Positions 26,074 to 34,855 of a stretch of DNA of 64,000 bases are shown here, in pieces. Each line of letters opens with the position of its first letter. The stretch's first letter is position 1. The notes beneath the pieces were generated by a model. It ran no database searches. It worked only from the letters and a program-made list of their open reading frames with translations, and was not told the origin of the DNA. A program made the position numbers and the translations under genes. The stretch comes from Pseudomonas viridiflava (GTDB taxonomy: Bacteria > Pseudomonadota > Gammaproteobacteria > Pseudomonadales > Pseudomonadaceae): contig UVIF01000012.1 of the NCBI GenBank assembly GCA_900596015.1, positions 1-64,000 on the forward strand, given 5' to 3'.

Positions 26074-26700
26074 ATGATCACCGTTCACCACCTGAACAAC
26101 TCCCGCTCGCAACGCATCATCTGGCTGCTGGAAGAGCTGGGCGTGACCTACGAGATCAAGCGCTACGAGCGCGATGCGAAAACCAATCTCGCGCCGGCCG
26201 AGCTCAAGCAGGTCCATCCGTTGGGTAAGTCGCCGATGATTCAGGACGGCCCGCACATCATCATCGAGTCGGCAGCCATCGTCGATTACCTGATCCGTCG
26301 TCATGGCCAGGGCGCCCTGCAACCCGACCCGGCCAGCGCCACCTACGACGAATACGTGCAGTGGCTGCACTTCGCCGAAGGCTCGGCGATGCTGCCGCTG
26401 ATGCTCAATCTGTACGTGGGCCGTCTGGGCGACGCTGGCGCGCCGCTGCATCCACGTATCGAATCGGAGTTGGAGAACTACCTGGGCTATCTGAATACCG
26501 CTCTCAGCCTGACCCCTTACCTGGTGGGCGAAGAGCTGACCGGCGCCGACGTGCAGATGAGCTTCGTCGGCGAGTTGGCCAAAGCCCAGGGCAAGCTGGA
26601 CGCCTACCCGCATCTGGCTGCCTGGGTCGAGCGCCTGCAGGCACGGCCCGCGTATCAAAAAGCGCTGGAGCAGGGCGGCGAGTACAAGTTCGCCAAGTGA
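26074..26700 (+). CDS. Glutathione S-transferase
   Basis: A 208-residue cytosolic GST. The N-terminal thioredoxin-like domain shows LNNSRSQRIIWLLEELGV, with the cis-Pro/Ser-binding region HPLGKSPMIQDG and IIESAAIVDYLI; an all-alpha C-terminal domain follows, with LTGADVQMSFVGELA. Start is ATG 26074 (MITVHHLNNSRSQ); the open frame upstream crosses the binding protein's promoter and is not coding. Single gene, substrate unknown. Confidence 0.9.
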   Translation: MITVHHLNNSRSQRIIWLLEELGVTYEIKRYERDAKTNLAPAELKQVHPLGKSPMIQDGPHIIIESAAIVDYLIRRHGQGALQPDPASATYDEYVQWLHFAEGSAMLPLMLNLYVGRLGDAGAPLHPRIESELENYLGYLNTALSLTPYLVGEELTGADVQMSFVGELAKAQGKLDAYPHLAAWVERLQARPAYQKALEQGGEYKFAK

Positions 26701-26936
26701 GCGTGACACGCGTGGCGTGTGGATGAGTGCACGGCAGATCAGCCTCCCGGCGTGGCTCCCTGGGAGGCTGACGCGGCACAGGTCCAGCTTGTGTAGGCAG
26801 CTGACCGTCTTCTTTCAGCCAACATCCGGGCATCAATTCCTGTGAATATGGTTATTCGTTAATCGTATTTAAAGTAAATTTCTTATACCCCTATAGTCGG
26901 CTCCAGCCCCCCTTGATTCTGTCGCTTGGAGCCTCT

Positions 26937-27959
26937 ATGTCTCGACCCACGTTCAATCGCCTGGCCGCCGCAATCGGCCTGGGTTTCAGCCTGCTCGCCG
27001 GTGCCGTGGTTGCACCCGCACAGGCCCATGCCGAGGGCGAGATTCGTATTGCCGAACAGTTCGGTATCGTTTATCTACTGCTCAACGTGGTGCGCGACCA
27101 GCACCTCATCGAAAAGCATGGCAAAGAGGCCGGCATCGACATCAAGGTCGACTGGACCCAGCTGTCTGGCGGCTCGGCGGTCAATGATGCGTTGCTGTCA
27201 GGCGCCATCGATATTGCCGGTGCGGGTGTCGGCCCGCTGTTGACCATCTGGGATCGAACCCACGGGCGGCAGAACGTCAAGGCGGTCGCCTCGCTGGGCA
27301 ACTTCCCGTACTACCTGCTCAGCAACAACCCCAAGGTCAAGACCATCGCCGACTTCACCGAGCAGGATCGTATCGCCGTGCCCGCCGTGGGCGTGTCGGT
27401 GCAATCGCGGTTCCTGCAATACGCGGCGGCCAAGCAATGGGGGGACAAGGAATTCAACCGCCTGGACAAGTACACCATCGCCGTCCCCCACCCCGATGCA
27501 ACGGCGGCGTTGATTGCCGGCGGTACCGAACTCAGCGGGCACTTTTCCAATCCGCCGTTCCAAGATCAAGCCCTGACCAACCCCAATGTGCATGTGGTGC
27601 TCAACACCTACGACCTGCTGGGCCCCAACTCACCCACCGTGCTGTTCGCCACCGAGAAATTCCGCGAGGAAAACCCCAAGACCTACCACGCGTTCGTTGA
27701 GGCCCTGGCCGAGGCGGCCGACTTCGCCCAGAAAGACAAAGGCGCCGCTGCCGATACCTACATCCGCGTGACCGGCGCGAAGATCGACCGGGCCGCACTG
27801 CTGAAAATCATCGACAACCCGCAGTTCGAATTCTCGATCACACCGAAGAACACCTACCCCCTGGCCGAGTTCATGCACCGCGTCGGCGCGATCAAGAACA
27901 AGCCGGCTTCCTGGCAGGATTACTTCTTCGAGGATGCCAAGCCGCTGCAGGGCAGTTGA
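26937..27959 (+). CDS. ABC transporter binding protein, NMT1/SsuA-like, orphan
   Basis: A 340-residue periplasmic protein of the nitrate/sulfonate/taurine binding class. It has a signal peptide (LAAAIGLGFSLLAGAVVAPA, cut near AHA-EG), then EIRIAEQFGIVYLLLNVV and the family region LLSGAIDIAGAGVGPLLTIWD. GGAG precedes ATG 26937. No permease or ATPase is adjacent, so it must share a transporter encoded elsewhere or act as a sensor. An AT-rich spacer upstream (26830-26900) probably holds its promoter. Confidence 0.82.
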   Translation: MSRPTFNRLAAAIGLGFSLLAGAVVAPAQAHAEGEIRIAEQFGIVYLLLNVVRDQHLIEKHGKEAGIDIKVDWTQLSGGSAVNDALLSGAIDIAGAGVGPLLTIWDRTHGRQNVKAVASLGNFPYYLLSNNPKVKTIADFTEQDRIAVPAVGVSVQSRFLQYAAAKQWGDKEFNRLDKYTIAVPHPDATAALIAGGTELSGHFSNPPFQDQALTNPNVHVVLNTYDLLGPNSPTVLFATEKFREENPKTYHAFVEALAEAADFAQKDKGAAADTYIRVTGAKIDRAALLKIIDNPQFEFSITPKNTYPLAEFMHRVGAIKNKPASWQDYFFEDAKPLQGS

Positions 27960-27970
27960 GGGTTGGACAG

Positions 27971-28261
27971 TCAGTAGATACGAGCTGCAAACGGCTCGAT
28001 CAGCGGTTGCTCGCGGTGCTCTGCCTGCCATAGATCCCAATCAGCCTGAACGGCCAGCCAGGTGCGTGCTTTGCCGATTCCAGCACGCTCCAGGCGAACG
28101 GCCAGGTCCGGGCTGATGGGGGCATGACCGTGCAAGATCCGTGAAAGGGTTTCCCGGGCATAGCCCAAGCGCCGGGCGAACTCCGCGATCTTGATGTTCA
28201 GGGCCGGAAGTACATCTTCCAGCAACGCTTCGCCGGGATGAGGAGGGTTGTGCATAGGCAT
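27971..28261 (-). CDS. higA: HigA-family antitoxin
   Basis: A 96-residue XRE-type DNA-binding antitoxin. NPPHPGEALLEDVLPALNIK at the start and the HTH AEFARRLGYARETLSRILHG at about 27-46 are typical of HigA. It would neutralise HigB and repress the operon. The toxin gene precedes it by 13 bases, the usual HigB-HigA order. Since that toxin gene carries a stop codon, this antitoxin is probably an orphan retained as a repressor or as an anti-addiction protein. Confidence 0.88.
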   Translation of the reverse strand: MPMHNPPHPGEALLEDVLPALNIKIAEFARRLGYARETLSRILHGHAPISPDLAVRLERAGIGKARTWLAVQADWDLWQAEHREQPLIEPFAARIY

Positions 28262-28274
28262 GGCGCAGTAGTCC

Positions 28275-28553
28275 TTAGTGATAGTCGAGGTAATCAAGCA
28301 ATTCGACGTCGCCGTCATCGAAGCGAAAGATCAACCGCCAATTACCGCTCACTGTCACCGACCAATATGTCACGAGATCGCCCTTGAGTGGATGCAGCCT
28401 CCACCCCGGCATGTCGACATCGCCAGCATCAATGGCGCGCTCCAGAATCGGCAAGATGCGAGCAAGGCGTTTGGCATGATCAGCGCGAATACCCTTGGTT
28501 GATCCGGTTTAGAAGAAAGCCTTGATGCCCTTGTGTCGAAAGCCTTTTATCAT
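28275..28553 (-). pseudogene. higB: HigB-family toxin with in-frame stop at codon 15
   Basis: Read from ATG 28553, the frame gives MIKGFRHKGIKAFF, then TAA at 28509-28511, then TGSTKGIRADHAKRLARIL and on to LLDYLDYH before the normal TAA at 28275. The total of 93 codons equals the usual HigB length. One base change (GAA to TAA) explains the stop, since related proteins read FFETGS. No start codon with a good ribosome site follows the stop until an internal ATG in DMPGWR, so full-length toxin is not expected. Confidence 0.85.
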
Positions 28554-28676
28554 GCTTATTCCGTGATGTAAACGATCACGCTTCCTGCGTATCGGCATCT
28601 CAGAGTAAAGACATTGTGAGAGGTCTTCGAACACCCGGCTGTTTCCAAATGTGGTCTGGAGCCAAGCGCCCGGTAC

Positions 28677-28706
28677 AAAAAAGCCCCGTCCATCACTGGC
28701 GGGGCC
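28677..28706 (-). terminator. Rho-independent terminator of the lipoprotein gene
   Basis: On the minus strand a ggcccc-gcc / gg-cggggc stem with a seven-base loop is followed by six T residues. It lies about 20 bases past the stop of the lipoprotein gene. Confidence 0.8.
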
Positions 28707-28726
28707 TGGGCCGATCGTGTTGCGAA

Positions 28727-29002
28727 TTACTTCTTCTCGGGCGCCTTGATCTCGTCCGGCACGTCCGAGGACAGCGCCTGGTGGCGGTCTTCGGTCACGC
28801 GCTTCTCGCGGGCCTTGTCGTGTTCTTCGGCGGCTTCGGCTTTTTCCTCGGCGGCTTGCGCAGGCTTGCCTTCGGCTTGCTTCTGGGCGGCGGCTTCGGT
28901 GTGCTCGTTGGCTTTCTGTACGTGGTCTTCGGACGTCTTGTCACAGGCCGCCAGGCCCAGGGCGGAAATCATCAGCAGAGCGAGGGAAAGTTTCTTAGGC
29001 AT
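28727..29002 (-). CDS. Small Ala/Glu/Lys-rich lipoprotein
   Basis: A 91-residue protein with a lipoprotein signal (LSLALLMISALGLAAC; lipobox LAAC with Cys at 20). The mature part is almost wholly charged and helical (HTEAAAQKQAEGKPAQAAEE, KAEAAEEHDKAREKR) and would form a coiled coil in the periplasm, anchored by lipid. The function is not known; Lpp-like or stress lipoproteins are possibilities. It has its own terminator. Confidence 0.8.
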   Translation of the reverse strand: MPKKLSLALLMISALGLAACDKTSEDHVQKANEHTEAAAQKQAEGKPAQAAEEKAEAAEEHDKAREKRVTEDRHQALSSDVPDEIKAPEKK

Positions 29003-29098
29003 GGAGGTGCAACCATTGTTCGGGGTGAACCCCTTTGAAACCGGCGCACGGCGATTGGTTCACCGTTAATCCCGTGCGCGACGCTCTGCCGCAGGCGC

Positions 29099-30376
29099 TC
29101 AGCTCACGTTCAAACGGTCGAGCAGGCTGTACCAGGCCACGCCTGCGCCGATGTAGAAGCGTTGCAGTCCATGCATCGGCAGCTTCTGCAAAGGGCTTAC
29201 CGGGTAGGCAAACTCGGCACGGCTGTCACACAGGCTGGCTGCCAGTTGTTGCCCCAGGCTGGTACACAGGGCAATGCCGCGACCGTTGCAGCCCAGCGCC
29301 AACGTCAGGCCCGGCGCGGGTTGATGCACATGCGGCATGAAGTCCCGGGTGATGGCGATGCGTCCGGCCCAGCGGTATTCGAAATCCAGTTTGCCCAGCT
29401 GCGGGAAGAGCAACGCCAGCGAGCGTTCCAGATGGGCAAAATCCTGAGGTGCGCCGGGGTCGCTGAAGGTGCCGCGGCCGCCCATCAGCAACCGCCCGTG
29501 GCTGTCCTTGCGAAAGTACAACAGCAACCGTTGCGCCGTGGACACGGTCTCCTGCCCGGCCAGAATGCTCTGTGCCGCCTCGCCCTGCAGCGGCCGGGTC
29601 GCAACGATGAAACTGTTCGCCGCCAGTACGCTCTGTGCCATGCCCGGCCACAGGCCATCGCTGTAACCGTTGGTGGCGAGCACCACCTGGGCTGCGCTGA
29701 CCATGTGGCCGCTGGCGGTCTGCACCTGCCAGCCCGACGCGACTGGCTGCAGCCCGATCACTGGGCTCTGGCCATGAATGCTGGCGCCAGCCGCTTGCGC
29801 GGCAGTGACCAGCCCGCGGGCATAGGCCAAGGGCTGGATGGCGCCGGCGCGGCCATCCAGCCAACCGCCGGCGAACGCCTGGCTGCCCATGCGCGCGGCG
29901 ACATCGCCAGCATCCAGGCGCTGCACCGGTACCCCGCGTTTCTCCCACTGCGCGGCGCGAGCGTGCAGGCCAGCCACGCCCTTGTGCGAATAGGACACCT
30001 GCATCCAGCCCTTGCGCACCGCTGCACACTCGATGCCGTGGCGCTTGATCAGGTCGAACACCAGGTCGGCGGAGCGCGACACGGTGTCGATCAATGGTTC
30101 TGCGACGGCTGTGCCGTACAGCCGCACCAGTTCGTCCGGGTCATGCTTCAAGGTCGGGTTGACCTGCCCGCCGTTGCGCCCCGACGCACCCCAGCCCGGT
30201 TCCCGCGCCTCCAGCACACACACGCTGACGCCACGCTCGGCCAGGTGCAGCGCTGTGGACAGGCCGGTGTACCCGGCGCCGACGATCACCACATCGTAGG
30301 TGCCCGACTCGCGCAGTGGCGGGGTGACCCGCGCAGGCGGCGCGGTCGCCGCCCACAGTGAAGGCACATCGATCAT
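29099..30376 (-). CDS. FAD-dependent amine oxidoreductase, PuuB-like (second copy)
   Basis: A 425-residue DAO-family flavoenzyme. The start SLWAATAPPAR, flavin fold VVIVGAGYTGLSTALHLAER and WGASGRNGGQVNP match the oxidase at 14677; the C terminus has LGCNGRGIALCTSLGQQLA. ATG 30376 overlaps the end of the ATPase gene by four bases, so it is the last gene of a coupled transporter operon. It likely oxidises the amine or amino acid that the operon imports. Confidence 0.88.
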   Translation of the reverse strand: MIDVPSLWAATAPPARVTPPLRESGTYDVVIVGAGYTGLSTALHLAERGVSVCVLEAREPGWGASGRNGGQVNPTLKHDPDELVRLYGTAVAEPLIDTVSRSADLVFDLIKRHGIECAAVRKGWMQVSYSHKGVAGLHARAAQWEKRGVPVQRLDAGDVAARMGSQAFAGGWLDGRAGAIQPLAYARGLVTAAQAAGASIHGQSPVIGLQPVASGWQVQTASGHMVSAAQVVLATNGYSDGLWPGMAQSVLAANSFIVATRPLQGEAAQSILAGQETVSTAQRLLLYFRKDSHGRLLMGGRGTFSDPGAPQDFAHLERSLALLFPQLGKLDFEYRWAGRIAITRDFMPHVHQPAPGLTLALGCNGRGIALCTSLGQQLAASLCDSRAEFAYPVSPLQKLPMHGLQRFYIGAGVAWYSLLDRLNVS

Positions 30377-31125
30377 GGCTGGCTCCGGGTGCTGGTGGTC
30401 GGGTGCAAGACCCGGCGCAGGAAATCCTGGGTACGCGGGTGCTGCGGATTGCCCAGCACCTCGTCGGCCGGTCCGGTCTCCACCAGATAACCCCCGTGCA
30501 GGAAGCACACGCGGTCGGCGACCTCGCGGGCAAAGCCCATTTCGTGAGTGACGACGATCATGGTCATGCCTTCGTCGGCCAGGGTGCGCATCACCTGCAG
30601 CACATCGCCCACCAACTCCGGGTCCAGCGCCGACGTCGGTTCATCGAACAGCATGGCCTCAGGCTTCATCGCCAGCGCGCGAGCGATGGCCACACGCTGC
30701 TGCTGGCCACCGGACAACTGCTCCGGGTAGGCATCGGCCTTTTCCGCCAGGCCAACCTTGTCGAGCAACGCCAGCGCCTCGCTGCGCACCTGCGCGGCCG
30801 GTTCGCCCTTGACGTACAGCGGCCCCTCCATCACGTTCTCCAGCACCGTGCGATGGGGGAACAGATTGAAGCGCTGGAACACCATGCCCATGCGGCTGCG
30901 CAGGGTGTGCACCGTCTTGCTGCCGCGTTGCACGGTTTCACCGAAGGCCTGGATCGAGCCGCCTTCATAGGTTTCCAGCGCATTGATGCAGCGCAGCAAC
31001 GTCGATTTGCCCGAACCCGACGGGCCGATCAGGCACACCACTTCGCCTTTCTGCACCTCGAGATCGACCCCGTGCAACACGCGGTGGTCGCCATAGTTCT
31101 TCTGCAACTGGCTGATCTTGATCAT
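30373..31125 (-). CDS. Amino-acid ABC transporter ATPase, GlnQ/HisP-like
   Basis: A 250-residue ATPase of the polar amino-acid uptake class. Walker [17 protein letters not shown]-loop VFQRFNLFPHRTVLENV, signature [16 protein letters not shown], Walker [13 protein letters not shown], switch His in [12 protein letters not shown] 31125 overlaps the permease stop by four bases. The longer frame upstream merely reads across the permease gene. Confidence 0.93.
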   Translation of the reverse strand: MIKISQLQKNYGDHRVLHGVDLEVQKGEVVCLIGPSGSGKSTLLRCINALETYEGGSIQAFGETVQRGSKTVHTLRSRMGMVFQRFNLFPHRTVLENVMEGPLYVKGEPAAQVRSEALALLDKVGLAEKADAYPEQLSGGQQQRVAIARALAMKPEAMLFDEPTSALDPELVGDVLQVMRTLADEGMTMIVVTHEMGFAREVADRVCFLHGGYLVETGPADEVLGNPQHPRTQDFLRRVLHPTTSTRSQP

Positions 31126-31790
31126 GCCTTCTTCCTCCGGCTCAGACGCTGCTCCATGCGCCGCAACCCGTACACCAGCGGCAGGCTCATCAGCAGGTAC
31201 AGCAAGGCCACCAAGGTGTAGACGGTCATGTTCTGGAAGGTCGACGAGGCAATCAGCTGGCCCTGGCGGGTCATCTCGGCCACGGTGATGGTCGACACCA
31301 GCGAGGAGTCCTTGAGCATCATCACCAATGTATTGCCGTAGGGCGGCAGCGCGATACGAAACGCCTGCGGCAGAATCACCCGGCGCATCATCATGAACGA
31401 ACGCATGCCCAGCGCTTCCGACGCTTCGCGCTGGCCCTGGTCGACGGCAATGATGCCGGTCCGAAAGTTCTCCGCCTGGTAGGCCGAGTAGGCGATGCCC
31501 ATGCCGATCACGCCGGCCTGGAAGGCGGTCAGATGAATGCCCATCTCCGGCAGCACGAAATAGATATAGAACAGCTGCACGATGATCGGCAGCCCGCGGA
31601 TCACGTTGATCACCGTGCTTGCGGCCCACGATAGCGCGCGGATCGGCGACAGCTTGAGCAGCGCCAGTATCAGCCCGAGCACGCTGCTGAGCAGAAACGA
31701 CAGCACCGTGATCTGGATGGTCACCCACGCACCCTGAAGCAGAATCGGCAGGAAGTCCTGCGCGTTCTGCAAGAATTCAGCAAGCTTCAT
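31122..31790 (-). CDS. Amino-acid ABC transporter permease
   Basis: A 222-residue permease of the HisM/GlnP type with about five membrane segments, first at VTIQITVLSFLLSSVLGLIL. The EAA loop is REASEALGMRSFMMMRRVIL, continuing PQAF. With a single permease gene the channel would be a homodimer. It follows the binding-protein gene by 14 bases. Confidence 0.92.
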   Translation of the reverse strand: MKLAEFLQNAQDFLPILLQGAWVTIQITVLSFLLSSVLGLILALLKLSPIRALSWAASTVINVIRGLPIIVQLFYIYFVLPEMGIHLTAFQAGVIGMGIAYSAYQAENFRTGIIAVDQGQREASEALGMRSFMMMRRVILPQAFRIALPPYGNTLVMMLKDSSLVSTITVAEMTRQGQLIASSTFQNMTVYTLVALLYLLMSLPLVYGLRRMEQRLSRRKKA

Positions 31791-31804
31791 GGTCGCTCCT
31801 CAGC

Positions 31805-32569
31805 CTACACGCCCCACTTCTGCACGATGCCCTGCAGCGTGCCGTTGGCCTTGATGGTGTCGATGGCCTTGTTCAGGCGCTCCAGGGTTTCGCTGTCACC
31901 CTTGCGCACCACGAAGCACACATCGCCGACTTTGGCCGGCGTGTAGTCGGCGGCCAGCTTCACCCCTTTGAAGGTGTTCTGACGAATCTGGTAGGCCACG
32001 ATCGGCTGGTCGGCCACGGCGGCCTTGATGCGACCCAGGGACAGGTCACGGACCATCTCGGCAATCGAATCGTAGGTGCGCACTTCCTTGAAGATGCCCA
32101 GCTTGTTGACCAGGTCGTAGAAGGCGGTGCCCGCCTGGGCGCCGATCACTTCACCCTTCAACGCATTGAGGTCGGGGTAGGCGGTGTTGTCGTCGGCACT
32201 GACGATCAGGCCTTCGCCGTAGGAATAGACCGGCGTGCTGAAGTCCACCACCTTGGCGCGCTCTTCGGTCTTGAGCATGCCCGCCGAAATGAAGTCCAGC
32301 TTGCCCGACGTCAGCGACGGGATCAGCGCCGCGAAATTGGTCTGTTCCATCTGCGTGCCGAAGCCACCGGCCTCGCCGACTGCTTTGGCGATGTCCACCA
32401 TCATCCCCTGAATGCTGTTGCTCTTGATGTCCAGAAAGGTAAACGGCGAGCCCGTGGCGGTTGCACCAACCTTGTACATCGGTGCCTCGGCAGCGTGCAC
32501 CAGGGAGGCACCGAGCGTCAGGCAGATACCGAGCGCGAAACGGCGAAACAGGGGCGAAAGGCTGTTCAT
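31805..32569 (-). CDS. Amino-acid ABC transporter binding protein
   Basis: A 254-residue family 3 solute-binding protein with a Sec signal (FALGICLTLGASLVHAAEA). Body motifs include GSPFTFLDIKSNSIQGMMVD, DFISAGMLKTEERAKVVDFS and IGAQAGTAFYDL. ATG 32569 (MNSLSPLFRR) is preferred; the upstream frame overlaps the promoter. It heads a four-gene operon (binding protein, permease, ATPase, oxidase) divergent from an IclR regulator. Confidence 0.9.
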   Translation of the reverse strand: MNSLSPLFRRFALGICLTLGASLVHAAEAPMYKVGATATGSPFTFLDIKSNSIQGMMVDIAKAVGEAGGFGTQMEQTNFAALIPSLTSGKLDFISAGMLKTEERAKVVDFSTPVYSYGEGLIVSADDNTAYPDLNALKGEVIGAQAGTAFYDLVNKLGIFKEVRTYDSIAEMVRDLSLGRIKAAVADQPIVAYQIRQNTFKGVKLAADYTPAKVGDVCFVVRKGDSETLERLNKAIDTIKANGTLQGIVQKWGV

Positions 32570-32784
32570 CGGGTCACTCCAGAAGGAATCGGAAGGTAGG
32601 CACCGCCATGCGGTCCCGAGGAAGGTCGCAAGCTCTGTGCCATTCCAGGTCGTTGCTATCAATTTACGCAGCTAAAAAATCGTTTAACGAAGGTTTCGTA
32701 TCGCTATACGATTCTCAGGCCCGGTATTTGCTGTTTGATAGCTGTCGTTCGGGTTCAATCGCTGGTCATTTCCTTGAGGCCCTC

Positions 32785-33564
32785 ATGTCCGAAGATCGCA
32801 ACAGCCTGTTCAACCAGTCCCTGGAAAAAGGCCTGGCCGTACTGCGTACATTCAGCGCCAAGCGCCGCAGCATGAGCCTGGCAGAGATCGCCGAAGCCGC
32901 CCACATGACCAAAAGCTCGGCCCAGCGCATGGTCTTCACCCTGGAAAGCCTGGGTTACCTTCGGAAACACTCGCGCACTCGGCATTACCAGTTGACACCC
33001 CATGTGCTGGAACTGGGCTTCAGCTACCTCGATGCTCATTCCCTGATCGAAGTCGGCAACCCGTTCCTGGCCGAACTCACCCGACTCACTGGCGAGACCG
33101 CCTGCCTGACCGAGCCCACCGGTGTGGAAATGACCTACATCGCGCGCTTCGTCAGCGCCCGCTTCGTGCCCGTGCACATGCCCATCGGCAGCCGCGTGCC
33201 GATGTACTGCACCGGCTCCGGCCGTGCCTACCTCAGCGCCCTGCCGCCCGCCGAGGCCCTGGCCCTGGTGCAAAGCAGCGCACGGGTAGCGCACACCCCG
33301 CACACCCACACCGACGTGGACGAGATCATGGCCTCGCTGCAAACCGTGCGCGAATGCGGCTACGCGGTGAACACCCAGGAACTGTTCCTCGGCGACATGA
33401 CCATCGCCGCCCCCGTCATCGGCGGCAACGGCCGCCCCGTGGCCGCCGTCCACGTGGTCGCCCCCACCAGCCGCTGGACCCGCGCCGACGCCGAAAGCCA
33501 GCTGGTGCCAGCGTTGATGCAGTGTGTGCAGGTGTTGAGCAATTCGGCGCGGAGTTTGGGGTAG
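32785..33564 (+). CDS. IclR-family regulator
   Basis: A 259-residue IclR regulator: N-terminal winged HTH (FNQSLEKGLAVLRTFSAKRR, LAEIAEAAHMTKSSAQRMVF) and C-terminal effector-binding domain (PVHMPIGSRVPMYCTGSGRA, YLSALP). ATG 32785 begins the conserved part. It is divergent from the amino-acid transporter and oxidase operon and is its likely regulator through the 215-base spacer. Confidence 0.88.
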   Translation: MSEDRNSLFNQSLEKGLAVLRTFSAKRRSMSLAEIAEAAHMTKSSAQRMVFTLESLGYLRKHSRTRHYQLTPHVLELGFSYLDAHSLIEVGNPFLAELTRLTGETACLTEPTGVEMTYIARFVSARFVPVHMPIGSRVPMYCTGSGRAYLSALPPAEALALVQSSARVAHTPHTHTDVDEIMASLQTVRECGYAVNTQELFLGDMTIAAPVIGGNGRPVAAVHVVAPTSRWTRADAESQLVPALMQCVQVLSNSARSLG

Positions 33565-33592
33565 GGAGCGAGCATAAACGCGGCACGCAGAC

Positions 33593-34717
33593 TTACCGTG
33601 CCGCGACGATCCGATAGCGCGTACTCCTACCCCCACCTGGCAACCTTTGCAGCAGGCCCTTTTCCAATAGATCGGCGAGGTGGCGGGTGGCGGTTGCCTT
33701 GCTGACCTTCGCTACCGCTTGATACTGCGCGGCGCTGATGCCTTCTTCGAATCCCTTGGCGCCGCTATCGAGCAGGCGATTGATCACTTTCAGCTGCTCC
33801 TTCGACAACGGCAGCGCACGGTGCGCCTGCCAGAAGCGCGCCTTGTTCAGCACTCGATCGATGTTCGTTATCGCTGCGGTAATTGCTGCGAGCAATGTCT
33901 GAAGAAACCACACCAGCCACGGCGTGACGTCCATGTCGGCTTTCTGCGTTTGTTCCAGAACCGCGTAGTAACCCCCCCGGTTGTCCAGAATGCTTGCTGA
34001 CATGGCGTAGAAACGCACCGCTTGGTGGTCACCCTGGGCAAGTGCCAGGTCGGTGAGCGCGCGGGTCAAACGACCGTTGCCATCGTCGAAGGGGTGCAGA
34101 GTGACGAACCAGAGGTGAGCGATACCGGCTCGCAGAAGGGGATCCAGCGAGGCAGATGCTACATTGAACCAGTCAACGAACGTTTCCAGCTGCTGCTCCA
34201 GCCCGTGCCGGGATGGGGCTTCGAAGTGCACCGTTGGCCGATCCAGCCGGCCCGACACCACCTGCATCGGCTCATTGCCACGCAACTCACCCACACGCAC
34301 CGGCGTGTGCAGCTGACTCGAATCGTCCGCTGGAAACAGCAGCGAATGCCACTGCAGCAAGCGCTCTACGCTCAAAGGTTGAGCGTGATTGCACGTTGCA
34401 TCGACCATCAATTGCGCCAGACCCTCGCTGCGCGAAGTTCTCTGCGCCTCTTTGGGCTCGTGTACGCCCAAGCGGCGAGCCAGGGAAGATCGTACCGAAC
34501 CGGCATTGAGTGCCTCACCCTCGATTGCCGAGGACGTGATGATATTCTGCAGCAGCGTATCGAGCATGCCCTGTCGGCTGCTCTCAGCACCAACGGCCCC
34601 AAGCCTGCCCAACAGCCGTCCTTGCTCACTTGTGCATTGACGCAGCAGGTCAGCCAGCTTTTCGGGTTGCCAGGAGAAGTGCGGCCATTGAGGTTGCTGC
34701 CAGATCCACTGGGGCAT
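33593..34717 (-). CDS. Fic-domain protein (AMP transferase) with N-terminal inhibitory motif and C-terminal wHTH
   Basis: A 374-residue class II Fic protein. The N terminus has the tryptophan-rich WIWQQPQWPHFSW start (DUF4172 type). The inhibitory helix motif SSAIEGE is at about 62-68, and the catalytic loop HPFDDGNGR at 208-216 is complete (His and second Arg present). The last 70 residues form a winged HTH (ISAAQYQAVAKVSKATATRH, LADLLEKGLL). It would transfer AMP to a protein target and be held off by its own Glu. It stands alone, with an array of gccgaat half-sites just upstream that its own HTH may bind. Confidence 0.9.
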   Translation of the reverse strand: MPQWIWQQPQWPHFSWQPEKLADLLRQCTSEQGRLLGRLGAVGAESSRQGMLDTLLQNIITSSAIEGEALNAGSVRSSLARRLGVHEPKEAQRTSRSEGLAQLMVDATCNHAQPLSVERLLQWHSLLFPADDSSQLHTPVRVGELRGNEPMQVVSGRLDRPTVHFEAPSRHGLEQQLETFVDWFNVASASLDPLLRAGIAHLWFVTLHPFDDGNGRLTRALTDLALAQGDHQAVRFYAMSASILDNRGGYYAVLEQTQKADMDVTPWLVWFLQTLLAAITAAITNIDRVLNKARFWQAHRALPLSKEQLKVINRLLDSGAKGFEEGISAAQYQAVAKVSKATATRHLADLLEKGLLQRLPGGGRSTRYRIVAAR

Positions 34718-34734
34718 AAGCGTTTTTGCCTTGA

Positions 34735-34797
34735 TGAGCCGATTGATAAACTTATTCGGCTCATATTATGAGCCGAATGTTGAGTCTATTCGGCTCA
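34735..34797. promoter_or_regulatory. Palindromic operator array before the Fic gene
   Basis: A perfect palindrome with 12-base arms around one central base, attcggctcata-t-tatgagccgaat, spans 34754-34778. Further half-sites tgagccgat (34735-34743) and attcggctca (34788-34797) flank it. All lie 18-80 bases upstream of the Fic start. Binding by the Fic protein's own wHTH is inference. Confidence 0.7.
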
Positions 34798-34855
34798 CGC
34801 TAGATATCAAGGGCCGTTTTAGATGCTTACGATTCGGGCCAATCACGGCTCGTTT

